Assembly (NCBI GenBank): GCA_029262115.1
Contig: JAJCZZ010000090.1
Coordinates: forward strand, 62,001-126,000
Direction of reading: 5' to 3'
Length of the DNA: 64,000 nt
From: Gemmatimonadota bacterium
GTDB taxonomy: Bacteria > Gemmatimonadota > Gemmatimonadetes > Longimicrobiales > Gaopeijiaceae
A program made the translations under genes and the position numbers. Positions 10,134 to 18,318 of this stretch are shown one piece after another. Position 1 is the stretch's first letter; each line of letters begins with the position of its first letter. The notes below the pieces were generated by a model. The model saw only the letters and a program-made list of their open reading frames with translations, was not told the DNA's origin and made no database searches.

Positions 10134-10652
10134 CTAGTAGTAGGTGGAAACGAGGGTCGCGGCGTCCAACACGAGCATGCCGCCTGGTCCGATGCCGAGC
10201 AGAGCCTCTCGATAGGGTGCCACTCCGGGAGGGACAGGCTGAAGTCCGGCCTTGGACGTCCGTCGAATACCGACGACGTCGTCGACGAGGATCCCGAGGA
10301 CGTCGGGCGTGTCGTCGCCCGCCGAGGCCACGAGCACCCGTCGGTTGTCACGCAACCCGGGCTGCGTGATCCCATACAGCGTGCGGATATCGAGAACTGT
10401 GAGAAGGTCGCCCCGCCACCCGGTCAAGCCAGCGACCGGGGTCGGGATCCCTGGTAGCCGGGCGAGCGCTTTCAGGGGCATGACCTCACAGATGTCCGCG
10501 GCCGCGACCGCATATTCTTCACGGGCGAGGAGGAAAACCAGAAGATCAATGTGCTGGCCGGGATCCTCCGCCTCAGGTGTCCGAGCCAGACGCTCGGAAC
10601 GCTCTCGCAGGATCTTCTCGGTGGTGGTCGGGTCGGCGAGTGAGTCACTCAC
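10134..10652 (-). CDS. cheW: CheW-like coupling protein (first of two)
   Basis: The protein is 172 aa with a CheW fold across residues about 33-170 (LVFLLAREEYAVAAADICEV, then GLTGWRGDLLTVLDI). It would bridge the transducer to CheA-REC. The start is GTG at 10652 overlapping the cheR stop as GTGA; it stops 9 nt before the transducer gene. An N-terminal extension of about 30 charged residues precedes the domain. Having two CheW proteins flanking a CheR-TPR is the Wsp arrangement (WspB and WspD). Confidence 0.88.
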   Translation of the reverse strand: MSDSLADPTTTEKILRERSERLARTPEAEDPGQHIDLLVFLLAREEYAVAAADICEVMPLKALARLPGIPTPVAGLTGWRGDLLTVLDIRTLYGITQPGLRDNRRVLVASAGDDTPDVLGILVDDVVGIRRTSKAGLQPVPPGVAPYREALLGIGPGGMLVLDAATLVSTYY

Positions 10653-12049
10653 GCTGGTTCCGGCATCGAAGAGAGATTCGCCTCGACGGCCCGGCGTACG
10701 CGTGAGGTGGACAGACCGTTCGAGTAGGGAACGGCATCATCGGGCTCGATGTCCGCGAGCAGTCGATGGGCGTTTCGGAAGCAGCGGGCGGCCCGCGCCG
10801 GTTCTCCGATCCGGTGAAAGCCGGTGCCTTCGGCGATGTGCGCCATGATCATCGATCGGTCGACGTACAGGGCGCTCCTGGCGGCGTCCACGGCCGCGCG
10901 ATGCTGGCCCTGCTCCGCCAGAACGACGCTGCGCAGGTAGTGTAGTTCTGACGAGCCGCCGTGACGGGTCAACCCGTCGTCGAGCAGGGCCATACCTGCC
11001 GACGTCTGCCCTTGATCCGCCAACTCACGCGCCCGCGCACAGATCTGGTCCGCGGTGGAGGGTGCGGATGCAGGTCGAGCTTCCTCGACCGCGTCCGGCT
11101 CGACCGCATCGGGCTCGACCGGGTCCGGCCCGACCGGAGAGGGCAGGGCCGCGGCCGGAGCGGCGACCGACACGATCATCGGCTGAGGAGGGACTGACAT
11201 CGGGGGGGATCGGGCCCCGCAGACGTTGGGCCTTCTGTAGGCAAGCCCCATCGGAGTGAGCACGGGGGTGCACTCGACCAGATCGGTAAGCCGTGGGTCG
11301 GATGCCCCGGTAATCAACCATCCGTCCGGTGAGAGGCACCGGATCAGAGCTGTGGCGACCGACGCGATGGTTTCGCGCTGGAAGTAGATGAACACGTTGC
11401 GGCACAGGATCAGGTCCTGCCCCGCCGAAACGGTTCCCGGGCCGGGAATACCGGGGTCCAAGAGGTTCAGGTAGCGGAATTCCACCGCGTCCCTGATCTC
11501 CGGGATCAGGGCGCGGCGCCCACCCGGCCCCCCGTCGAAGTACGTCTCCAGATTGCGGGGCTGCTCACCCCGGAACGACCAGGGCCGATAGGAGCCTTGG
11601 CGGGCCGCCTCGAGCCGAGAGTGGTTGACATCGGTTCCGAGGATGGCTGACCGGCCGAGCCCTCCGAGCCGGTGGGCGGTGATGGCCAGGCTGTACGCTT
11701 CTTCGCCGGTGGCGCAGGCGGCGCTCCAGAGTCGCACGGTTCCGCGCCGAGCCAGCAGCGCGGGGAGCACCTGCTTTTCGATGAGCGCCCACTGCGCTGT
11801 GTCCCGAAAGAAGTACGTTTCGCCAACCGAGAGGGCCGATACCAGGTCGGACAACATATCCGAGTCCTGTCTCAGCGCCTCGAGGTAGACGCCCAACCCA
11901 CGGGCCCCGGCGTCCTTGACCGCCTTGTCGATGAACATCTCGGCCGTTTCCGCATACCCGTCGCTGAAAGCAACGCCCGAGGCGTCGGTGACGAGCCTCG
12001 CGATCTGCCCGTAGGCTGGATGGCTCCAAGAAGTGCTCGACCTGTTCAT
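10649..12049 (-). CDS. cheR: CheR methyltransferase with C-terminal TPR region
   Basis: The protein is 466 aa. Residues about 1-270 are a CheR domain: ALSVGETYFFRD is the characteristic entry motif, SAACATGEEAYSLA binds S-adenosylmethionine, and CRNVFIYF is conserved. A proline/acidic linker with a small tandem repeat follows (about 300-325), then two to three TPR units to the end. It methylates glutamates of the transducer. CheR-TPR fusions are typical of WspC and similar alternative-function systems. The ATG start at 12049 overlaps the upstream cheW stop as ATGA. Confidence 0.92.
   Translation of the reverse strand: MNRSSTSWSHPAYGQIARLVTDASGVAFSDGYAETAEMFIDKAVKDAGARGLGVYLEALRQDSDMLSDLVSALSVGETYFFRDTAQWALIEKQVLPALLARRGTVRLWSAACATGEEAYSLAITAHRLGGLGRSAILGTDVNHSRLEAARQGSYRPWSFRGEQPRNLETYFDGGPGGRRALIPEIRDAVEFRYLNLLDPGIPGPGTVSAGQDLILCRNVFIYFQRETIASVATALIRCLSPDGWLITGASDPRLTDLVECTPVLTPMGLAYRRPNVCGARSPPMSVPPQPMIVSVAAPAAALPSPVGPDPVEPDAVEPDAVEEARPASAPSTADQICARARELADQGQTSAGMALLDDGLTRHGGSSELHYLRSVVLAEQGQHRAAVDAARSALYVDRSMIMAHIAEGTGFHRIGEPARAARCFRNAHRLLADIEPDDAVPYSNGLSTSRVRRAVEANLSSMPEPA
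11085..11129. repeat. 15-bp tandem repeat inside cheR
   Basis: Three near-identical 15-bp units, TCGACCGCGTCCGGC and variants, lie head to tail, with a degenerate fourth following. They encode the repeated Pro-Asp-Ala-Val-Glu linker between the methyltransferase and TPR parts of CheR. Being a multiple of three, the array can change length without breaking the frame. Confidence 0.7.
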
Positions 12050-12555
12050 TCGGCCACCTCGCCCGCACTGGCGAGGGCGCGATCCAGGAGCTCGGAGTCG
12101 GATTCCGTAAGGAGACGTTCCAGATCCTGGATCATGACCATTCCATCCAGGGCGCGCACGACCTCCTTCACGATCGGGGACACCTCGGCGAGCGAGTCTC
12201 CATCGCTATGGGACCGACTGTCCTCGTCCAGACGGAGGACCCTGTCGACCCACAGCAACACCGGTCTGCCACCCGCGACGCAGTGAACGAAGTGGTCGGT
12301 GGTCATCAGCGGCCGAGCCTCCATGCCGAAGATCCCGCGAGTATCGAACACGGGAATGGCGTCTCCACGAAGCTCGACGAGCCCCTCGACATGGGCAGGG
12401 GCGCCGGGAAGCGCACGAATGAGAGCCGCCGGCAAGATTTCGACGACATCGTCGAGCCTCAACCCGAAACGGGTGTCGGCCACCTCGAAAACGAGCACGG
12501 GCTCCAAGGCCTCACGCTCGATAGCATCGGAGGCGATTGCGCCGGACGAGGTCAT
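12046..12555 (-). CDS. cheW: CheW-like coupling protein (second), first gene of the chemosensory operon
   Basis: The protein is 169 aa from the ATG at 12555, which has GGAG about 6 nt upstream; an open frame to 12645 has no such support. The CheW fold covers residues about 18-165 (PVLVFEVADTRFGLRLDDVV, then GLVELRGDAIPVFDT). It opens the minus-strand operon and is divergent from the YihY gene at 12657. The 101-bp gap 12556-12656 must hold its promoter, but no clear boxes were recognised. It probably links CheA-REC to the transducer together with the other CheW. Confidence 0.87.
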   Translation of the reverse strand: MTSSGAIASDAIEREALEPVLVFEVADTRFGLRLDDVVEILPAALIRALPGAPAHVEGLVELRGDAIPVFDTRGIFGMEARPLMTTDHFVHCVAGGRPVLLWVDRVLRLDEDSRSHSDGDSLAEVSPIVKEVVRALDGMVMIQDLERLLTESDSELLDRALASAGEVAE

Positions 12556-12656
12556 CGATCTCCAGTGAAGTGGGACGTGGGGAACCTTGAAACCGATCCC
12601 GGCGTCCAGGGTTCCCGCGTTGATTCGGCGCGCGACAACGTGCAACGTGCTGCAAC

Positions 12657-13574
12657 ATGTTGGCCATTCTGAAAACCGCGTACCGCGAGTTCGGCGAAGA
12701 CGACTGCCCTCGCATGGCTGCCGCCATGTCGTACTATGCGGTGTTTTCGCTCCCGGCCCTCCTTCTCATGGTGCTGGTCCTTGCCAGTTGGTTCGTCGAC
12801 CCGGTGGTCGTTGAGCGCCGACTGGGAACGGATCTCGCACGATGGCTCGGCCCGTCCGCCGCCCGCCAGGCGCTGAACGCGTTCCGCGCCACACTTCCCT
12901 CGGGGGGATCCGCGGCACCGTGGGCGGCCTGGGCGTCGGCTGTTGCGCTCCTGTTCGGAGCATCCGGTGTCCTCTCCCAGTTGCAGACGACGTTGAACCG
13001 CATCTGGGAGGTCGCGCCGGCGTCCGGCGGAGGGGTCCGGGGCTTCCTCTCGAAGCGTCTTCTCTCGCTGGCCATGGTGGCCGGGCTCGCGTTTCTGGTC
13101 CTTCTGTCCGTGGGCCTCTCGACCGCCGTCGCCGCCATGGGGGAGCGATGGGACGCATCGGCCATCGCGTCGCTGGCGGCACCCGCCGTGCGGATGGCGA
13201 ACCTCGGCGTCACGTGGCTGCTCGTCTCGGTCTTCTTCGCGGCCGTGTTCCGGGTCCTCCCCGACGCGGAGATCGGCTGGAAGGACGTCTGGGTCGGGGC
13301 CGCCGGGACGGGCACGCTGTTCGTCGTCGGGCAGGCCGCGATCAACATCGTCCTCGGGCGAACGGATCCCGGCGCCGCGTTCGGCGCGGCGGGGGCCCTG
13401 GCCGTGATCCTGGCCTGGGTACACTACTCCTCGATGATCCTGTTCTTCGGCGCGGAGTTCACCGAGGCATGGGCCAAGTCGAGGGGCCGGGTGATCTCGC
13501 CGTCGCCGGGGGCGGTTCGTGTGACGCGGTCGACCATCACGGTGGATGCGGTGGGGGCGGAGGAGGGCGCGTAG
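12657..13574 (+). CDS. YihY/UPF0761 family membrane protein
   Basis: The protein is 305 aa with about six hydrophobic segments, the usual layout and length of the family once called ribonuclease BN. The N-terminus (FGEDDCPRMAAAMSYYAVFS) and the loop FGASGVLSQLQTTLNRIWEV are family-typical. The real function of this family is not settled; the BN name is a historical misassignment. The ATG at 12657 has no strong Shine-Dalgarno. It is divergent from the chemosensory operon and convergent with the amidohydrolase gene. Confidence 0.85.
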   Translation: MLAILKTAYREFGEDDCPRMAAAMSYYAVFSLPALLLMVLVLASWFVDPVVVERRLGTDLARWLGPSAARQALNAFRATLPSGGSAAPWAAWASAVALLFGASGVLSQLQTTLNRIWEVAPASGGGVRGFLSKRLLSLAMVAGLAFLVLLSVGLSTAVAAMGERWDASAIASLAAPAVRMANLGVTWLLVSVFFAAVFRVLPDAEIGWKDVWVGAAGTGTLFVVGQAAINIVLGRTDPGAAFGAAGALAVILAWVHYSSMILFFGAEFTEAWAKSRGRVISPSPGAVRVTRSTITVDAVGAEEGA

Positions 13575-13720
13575 CGCCATTCCGTCAGCCCGTCGGTGGC
13601 GCAATCGTTCCCACCCGCCTGACCGGTCGAGGGTGGGCCAGCACCGCGCCCGACCCACCTATAAAACGCCCGACCCGCCGCCCACCGAGCCACCCGTCTA
13701 CCAACCACCCACGGCTCCCG

Positions 13721-16700
13721 TCACCGCCCGCGGTACGCCGGGTTCTCCCTCGGGGCCGCCGACCACCACCAGAAGGGCGCCAACTCGCGGCGGGTCGGCC
13801 AGACCCGGGTGAGCGAATCCCCCTCGTACAACTCCCCCGCTTTCATGACCCACGCGACCGTGTTCGTATTGCGGATGTCATCGAGCGGGTTCCGGTCGAG
13901 CACCACCAGGTCGCCCAGTTTACCGACCTCCAGGCTGCCGATGTCCTGGTCCACGCCGATGATCCGAGCGCCGTCGATTGTGGCGGCCTCCAGGACCTCC
14001 CGCGGCGTCATCCCGCCCGCAGCGAGCGACCACATCTCCCAGTGGTACCCGAGGCCCTGGAGTTCGCCGTGGGCGCCGACGCCAACCAGGCCGCCCGCGC
14101 GCTTGATCTTCGCGGCCTGGGCGGCCGCCTGATCGAAGCCGTACTCATCGCTCCGTGCCCAGCGACCGACGCGCCGGGTGATCTCGTCCAGGCGGTTGTG
14201 CGGATAGAAGCGGTTCAGCTTCCGGTCGTCGTGGACCTCCTCGGTGGCCAGCCAGTACGGCAGGGCACCGGGCGCGCCGTACTGCACCAGCAAGGTCGGT
14301 GTGTACGCTGTGCGAGTCCGTGCGAAGACTTGTACCACGTCGTCGTAGAATGGAAAGACCGGAAGCGTGTGCTCGTTCCCGTGCATCCCGTCGATCGCGT
14401 GGGTGATGTCGAGCTTCATGTCCCGACCCCCCTCGGTCGTGGGCATGAGACCGAGCGCGTTGGCTGCCTTGACCACCCACTGCCGCTGCTCCCGCGTGCC
14501 CACCATGTACGACTTGATGTTCGGCGTCCGGTAGTGCTCCTTGTACCGCTTCAGGTAGCTGTACACGGCGTCGTACGAGCGAAAGTCGTTGTTCGAGAAC
14601 ACGCCGGGGCCGGTCATCAGTGCGCGTTGGCCGACGGACTGGCCGATGTCCACGAGGTCCTGGTACGCGAAGTAGTCGTTCGTGGCCGTCTGCACGTCGA
14701 GCCCGGTGGTCACCCCGTACGCGAGGTTCGCGATCAGGCTCCAGTTCTGAGGCTCCAGAACATCGTGGGTGCGGAACTCCCAGTGCGCGTGCGTATCGAC
14801 GAACCCGGGCACCACGTACTTGCCGGTGGCGTCGAACACGGTGGCGCCGGGGGGGATGCTCACGGAGCCGGACGGACCCACGGCGGTAATGCGGCCGTCG
14901 GTCACGACCACGTCGCCACGCTGGATGACCTCGGTCCCGTCCATGGTGATGAGCGTCGCGTTCGTCACGGCCACGGTTCCCCGGGGGATGGCACGGGGGA
15001 AGGTCAGCTCGATGTCGACGCGCTCCACCGACTCGTCGAGGTCGAGGGGATCGTCAGGTTCGTCGGCCTCCTCCTCGTCGGCGTCTTCGTCGGCGCCTTC
15101 CTCATCTTCGTCCTCATCGTCCTCCTCGCCATCGCCTTCGGCGTCGTCCTCTTCGTCCGCGTCCGCCGGACCCGTCCGTCCGAACTCGAGGCTGTCGAAC
15201 CGCCGACGAAAGAAGGTCGAGCCGAGCGCCCAGGTGATCGTCTCGCCGCCGTCCGCCCAGGCGAAATAGTCGGCGCCGATGTCGGTGATCTGCTGGGTGG
15301 GCACGCCCGCCGAACCGCGTACGCTCACGCTCGCACCGTCCCCGCCGACCGGTGGTACGGCTACGACGTGGAGCTGGTTGTTCACCGCGGCAAGGGCCCA
15401 CTGGCCGTCGGGGCGCAGGAGCACGGTGGACGCAGGTGGAGGGTTGGGCCCACCGGTCGAGGGTCCGGTCACCTTCAGGTGAGTGCGTCGATCGGTCCCG
15501 TCGTAGCGCAGGGAGATCAGGCCCTGGCGCGAATACACGTACACCCGGTCGGCGTCGGGACCGAAGTGGGGTGCGCCCAGGCCGCGGGCCGGCGCGATCA
15601 GGCTGACCTCGCCTCCGTTCGCGTCGAGCCAAACGAGGTCCAGCGGGATCCGCAGTCCCCCGAACTCGCTGAAGGTCTGATGCCGCTCGAACGCGTTCCC
15701 TCGGAGCCCGACCACGCGCCCGCCGTCCGGCGAGAACGAGAGGTCCGTGTAGAAGGCGCGGTCCTGCGTGAGGCGCTGGGGTGTGCCCGAGCCGTCCGAG
15801 CGTATCTTCCAGATGTGCCCGCCCTCCATATCCCATGTCACGTAGGCGATCCAGCGCCCGTCCGGCGACCAGGTGGGCTTGAACTCCCAGGCCTCTCCAT
15901 CGGTGAGCCGTCGCGGCGTCCCGCTCGGAAGGTCCATCACGTAGAGCTTGGTGAGCACGCTGAACGCGAGCCGGGAGCCCTCGGGGGATTGTCGAGGATC
16001 CTGCACCAGTCGGGCGCGCACCGGCCCGTCGTCGAGGCGGTACGGCTCCGTCAGATCCGGCCCGATGGCCAGCGCCACGTCGGCCGTGAAAGGGATCTCC
16101 GTGGGCGTGCCGGACGCCATGTCGACGCGCCAGAGCTTACCGCCGAAGGTCGTGACGACGGCCGACCCGTCCGGCGTAAACGCCATGCCCGGGAGGACGT
16201 CCCGCGAGGGGGCACCTCCCGACTCGATCTCGTCCCTCTGGATTGGATAAATGAGCCATCGGTCGGCGCCTGTACGGACGTCGCGCACGCGAAGACCCGT
16301 TCGTGTCTCGTATCGGGTAGCGTAGACGAGTTGGGTGCCGTCGGGCGACAGGGCGGGTCGGAAGGCGCGGCCGTCCGCCTGCGTGATCACGTCGGCCTGC
16401 CCCGTGTCCATGCTCCGGCGGCCGATCTGCCAGTTGGGCAGCTCGCCGCCACCCGCATTTCCGGACTGGGCGTAGTAGAGCCAGTCGCCGTCCGGCGAGA
16501 CGACGGCGCCGAGCCGAGTGGGAGAGTTGCTGCTGCTCGGGCCCGCCGACCCGGACGATGCCGACGGGGCGTCCCCGAGCGAAAGCCCGCTCCCGCCGTC
16601 GACGTGGTACATGCGCAGCCCACCGCGGGGCCCGCGCCGGGTCGCGATCACGTACCGGCTGTCCGGCGTCCACGTCGGCGACACCATCGAATTGGTCCGC

Positions 16701-17131
16701 TGCGAGTCGGACGTGAGCTTCTTCGGCTCGCTCCCGTCGATCCGGGCAATCCACAAGTTGTCGTGCCCGTCCCGGTCGCTGATGAAGGCGATCCACTCTC
16801 CGTTGGGAGATACGCGTGGTTGGCTGTCGTACCCGGTGCCCTGGAGGATCGGCTCCGCGGTCCCGCCCGCCATCGGCACCCACCAGATATCTCCCAGCAA
16901 CTCGAAGACGACGTGTCGACCGTCCGGGGTGACGTCGACCGACATCCACGTCCCTTCGGACAGTGTCAGGCGAAGCGTATCGGACATCTCCAGGGGGAGG
17001 TCGACCGACGGGTCCTTCTTCGTCGAGTCGTTCGACTCTTGTGCGGCGGAGGCGGTTGCGAGTGTGGCGAGCGCGAGGAACGCGGCCACGGTGACTGTCA
17101 GGCGGCGGGACCTGGACATGCGGGCGGACAT
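13721..17131 (-). CDS. Secreted PD40-propeller amidohydrolase
   Basis: The protein is 1136 aa with a signal peptide cleaved near SAAQ (about residue 30). Residues about 50-620 carry many PD40/TolB blades (VTPDGRHVVFE, VSPNGEWIAFIS, WSPDGRWIAYV). A linker of about 40 residues that is almost all Asp and Glu follows, then a metal-dependent amidohydrolase domain with VDTHAHWEF (His-x-His), further His residues, and an end typical of the family (GSLEVGKLGDLVVLDRNP). Proteins of this build are common in Gemmatimonadota; substrates are not established. The start is either ATG 17131 or ATG 17119. The 146 bp after its stop shows only GC-rich DNA. Confidence 0.88.
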   Translation of the reverse strand: MSARMSRSRRLTVTVAAFLALATLATASAAQESNDSTKKDPSVDLPLEMSDTLRLTLSEGTWMSVDVTPDGRHVVFELLGDIWWVPMAGGTAEPILQGTGYDSQPRVSPNGEWIAFISDRDGHDNLWIARIDGSEPKKLTSDSQRTNSMVSPTWTPDSRYVIATRRGPRGGLRMYHVDGGSGLSLGDAPSASSGSAGPSSSNSPTRLGAVVSPDGDWLYYAQSGNAGGGELPNWQIGRRSMDTGQADVITQADGRAFRPALSPDGTQLVYATRYETRTGLRVRDVRTGADRWLIYPIQRDEIESGGAPSRDVLPGMAFTPDGSAVVTTFGGKLWRVDMASGTPTEIPFTADVALAIGPDLTEPYRLDDGPVRARLVQDPRQSPEGSRLAFSVLTKLYVMDLPSGTPRRLTDGEAWEFKPTWSPDGRWIAYVTWDMEGGHIWKIRSDGSGTPQRLTQDRAFYTDLSFSPDGGRVVGLRGNAFERHQTFSEFGGLRIPLDLVWLDANGGEVSLIAPARGLGAPHFGPDADRVYVYSRQGLISLRYDGTDRRTHLKVTGPSTGGPNPPPASTVLLRPDGQWALAAVNNQLHVVAVPPVGGDGASVSVRGSAGVPTQQITDIGADYFAWADGGETITWALGSTFFRRRFDSLEFGRTGPADADEEDDAEGDGEEDDEDEDEEGADEDADEEEADEPDDPLDLDESVERVDIELTFPRAIPRGTVAVTNATLITMDGTEVIQRGDVVVTDGRITAVGPSGSVSIPPGATVFDATGKYVVPGFVDTHAHWEFRTHDVLEPQNWSLIANLAYGVTTGLDVQTATNDYFAYQDLVDIGQSVGQRALMTGPGVFSNNDFRSYDAVYSYLKRYKEHYRTPNIKSYMVGTREQRQWVVKAANALGLMPTTEGGRDMKLDITHAIDGMHGNEHTLPVFPFYDDVVQVFARTRTAYTPTLLVQYGAPGALPYWLATEEVHDDRKLNRFYPHNRLDEITRRVGRWARSDEYGFDQAAAQAAKIKRAGGLVGVGAHGELQGLGYHWEMWSLAAGGMTPREVLEAATIDGARIIGVDQDIGSLEVGKLGDLVVLDRNPLDDIRNTNTVAWVMKAGELYEGDSLTRVWPTRRELAPFWWWSAAPRENPAYRGR

Positions 17132-17306
17132 CCTGTTCGGGGGTGGTGTTGGGAGTGGTGGCAGCTCACCCTCCGGACCACGAATGCACTCGACGAGGGC
17201 GGCGCGACACCAGTGTACGGAGTACCACCCCGCCGGACCATATTTCCGGAGCGGACGCTCGTCCTACCGAGGCAGCCACCATCCCTTCAGGCGAAGAAGG
17301 ACCCCC

Positions 17307-18182
17307 TCACCCCTTCTCCCACAGAGCCAGCGCCGCCCCCGCCGGGTCCTCGATCACGGCCATCCGGTCGACGCCCATTGAGCGCGGTCCGTTCACGACC
17401 TGGCCGCCGCTCTCGCGCGCCGCGGTCAGTGCCGTGTCCAGGTCCGCGACCAGAACGTACGAGAGCCAAACCGGCGGGAGCCCGGCGTTCGATCCACGCG
17501 CATGGCAGACGCCGGCCACCGCCTGGCCGTTCGAGGCCGCCATGCCGTAGTCGGCGTAGTCCCCCATGGGCACGTCCTGCGCCTCCCATCCGAGGACCGC
17601 CGCATAGAAGTCCCGCACCTCGTCCGCGTTGTCGACCGTCAGGTCGTGCCAGGCGAACGTCCCGGGTGCGGGGGAGGCGGCGGTGGCCGGGTCAGCACCG
17701 TCCCCACCGCCTCCGTCCTCATCGCCTTCGGGCCGGCGGTAGCTGCCCTCGAACATGGTCGCCCACTCGCCCGAGTCGGGATCCTTGCCCTCGGAGAGCA
17801 CCGTCATGTCGGTGGGTCCGTAGCGCGTGGTCTGGCGCATCGGGCCGCCCGGGCCGGCTCCCTCGAAAATGAGAGCGTTTCCATCGCGCCGGCCCTTCAT
17901 CTCGCTGGGGGCTCCCGTGGTGTAGAGGTGCATGACGAAGGCGTTCGAGGTCTCGTCGTAGCGGATGACGGTATGACCGGTCATGACCACTTGCCCCCCG
18001 ACGCTCTGGGAGTAGTCCGCGGCAAGACCCTTCCCGCCCAGGATCAAGCGGCCGACGGTCCGTCCGACGGAGGTCATCCCGTCGGGCGCCCACGGTGCCG
18101 GCGCCATGCTCTCCTCGCCCTCCCACACGCCTGTTCCGCGGGCGAGGATGCTCCAAGGCTTGGTTTCGTCGTCGGCACTCAT
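17307..18182 (-). CDS. DUF1579-like domain fused to a VOC (glyoxalase/bleomycin-resistance) domain
   Basis: The protein is 291 aa from ATG 18182, with GGAG about 12 nt upstream; the frame extends to 18242 without support. Residues about 5-150 resemble DUF1579 (GTGVWEGEESMAPAPW, then MFEGSYRR). A Gly/Asp/Ala-rich linker leads to a VOC domain from about 175 (FAWHDLTVDNADEVRDFYAAVLGW, split here only for naming). VOC domains include isomerases, dioxygenases and binding proteins; this one may bind a small ligand. There is no signal peptide. The gene is 136 bp downstream of the LpxR-like gene, on the same strand. Confidence 0.75.
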   Translation of the reverse strand: MSADDETKPWSILARGTGVWEGEESMAPAPWAPDGMTSVGRTVGRLILGGKGLAADYSQSVGGQVVMTGHTVIRYDETSNAFVMHLYTTGAPSEMKGRRDGNALIFEGAGPGGPMRQTTRYGPTDMTVLSEGKDPDSGEWATMFEGSYRRPEGDEDGGGGDGADPATAASPAPGTFAWHDLTVDNADEVRDFYAAVLGWEAQDVPMGDYADYGMAASNGQAVAGVCHARGSNAGLPPVWLSYVLVADLDTALTAARESGGQVVNGPRSMGVDRMAVIEDPAGAALALWEKG

Positions 18183-18318
18183 GGTCGCGCTCTCCGTCGG
18201 GGATGTGACACGTGGTCGGAAGATACGTGTCGAGGTCTCCACCCGTTCGACAGTTCTTGCGGAGTTGTGGGAGATTCTCGGCGTCAGTCCGCCACGAAGG
18301 TTCCGGTCCGTCGCGCGC

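Noticed and set aside
13575-13720. Possible terminator between convergent genes
   Set aside because: Only GC-rich sequence without a stem followed by T residues was seen.
12842-17872. A 1676-codon open frame on the plus strand
   Set aside because: It runs antisense to the amidohydrolase at 13721-17131 and out of frame through the YihY gene, is very Arg/Pro/Gly-rich, has no domain motif, and is explained by high GC in the opposite gene's third codon positions.
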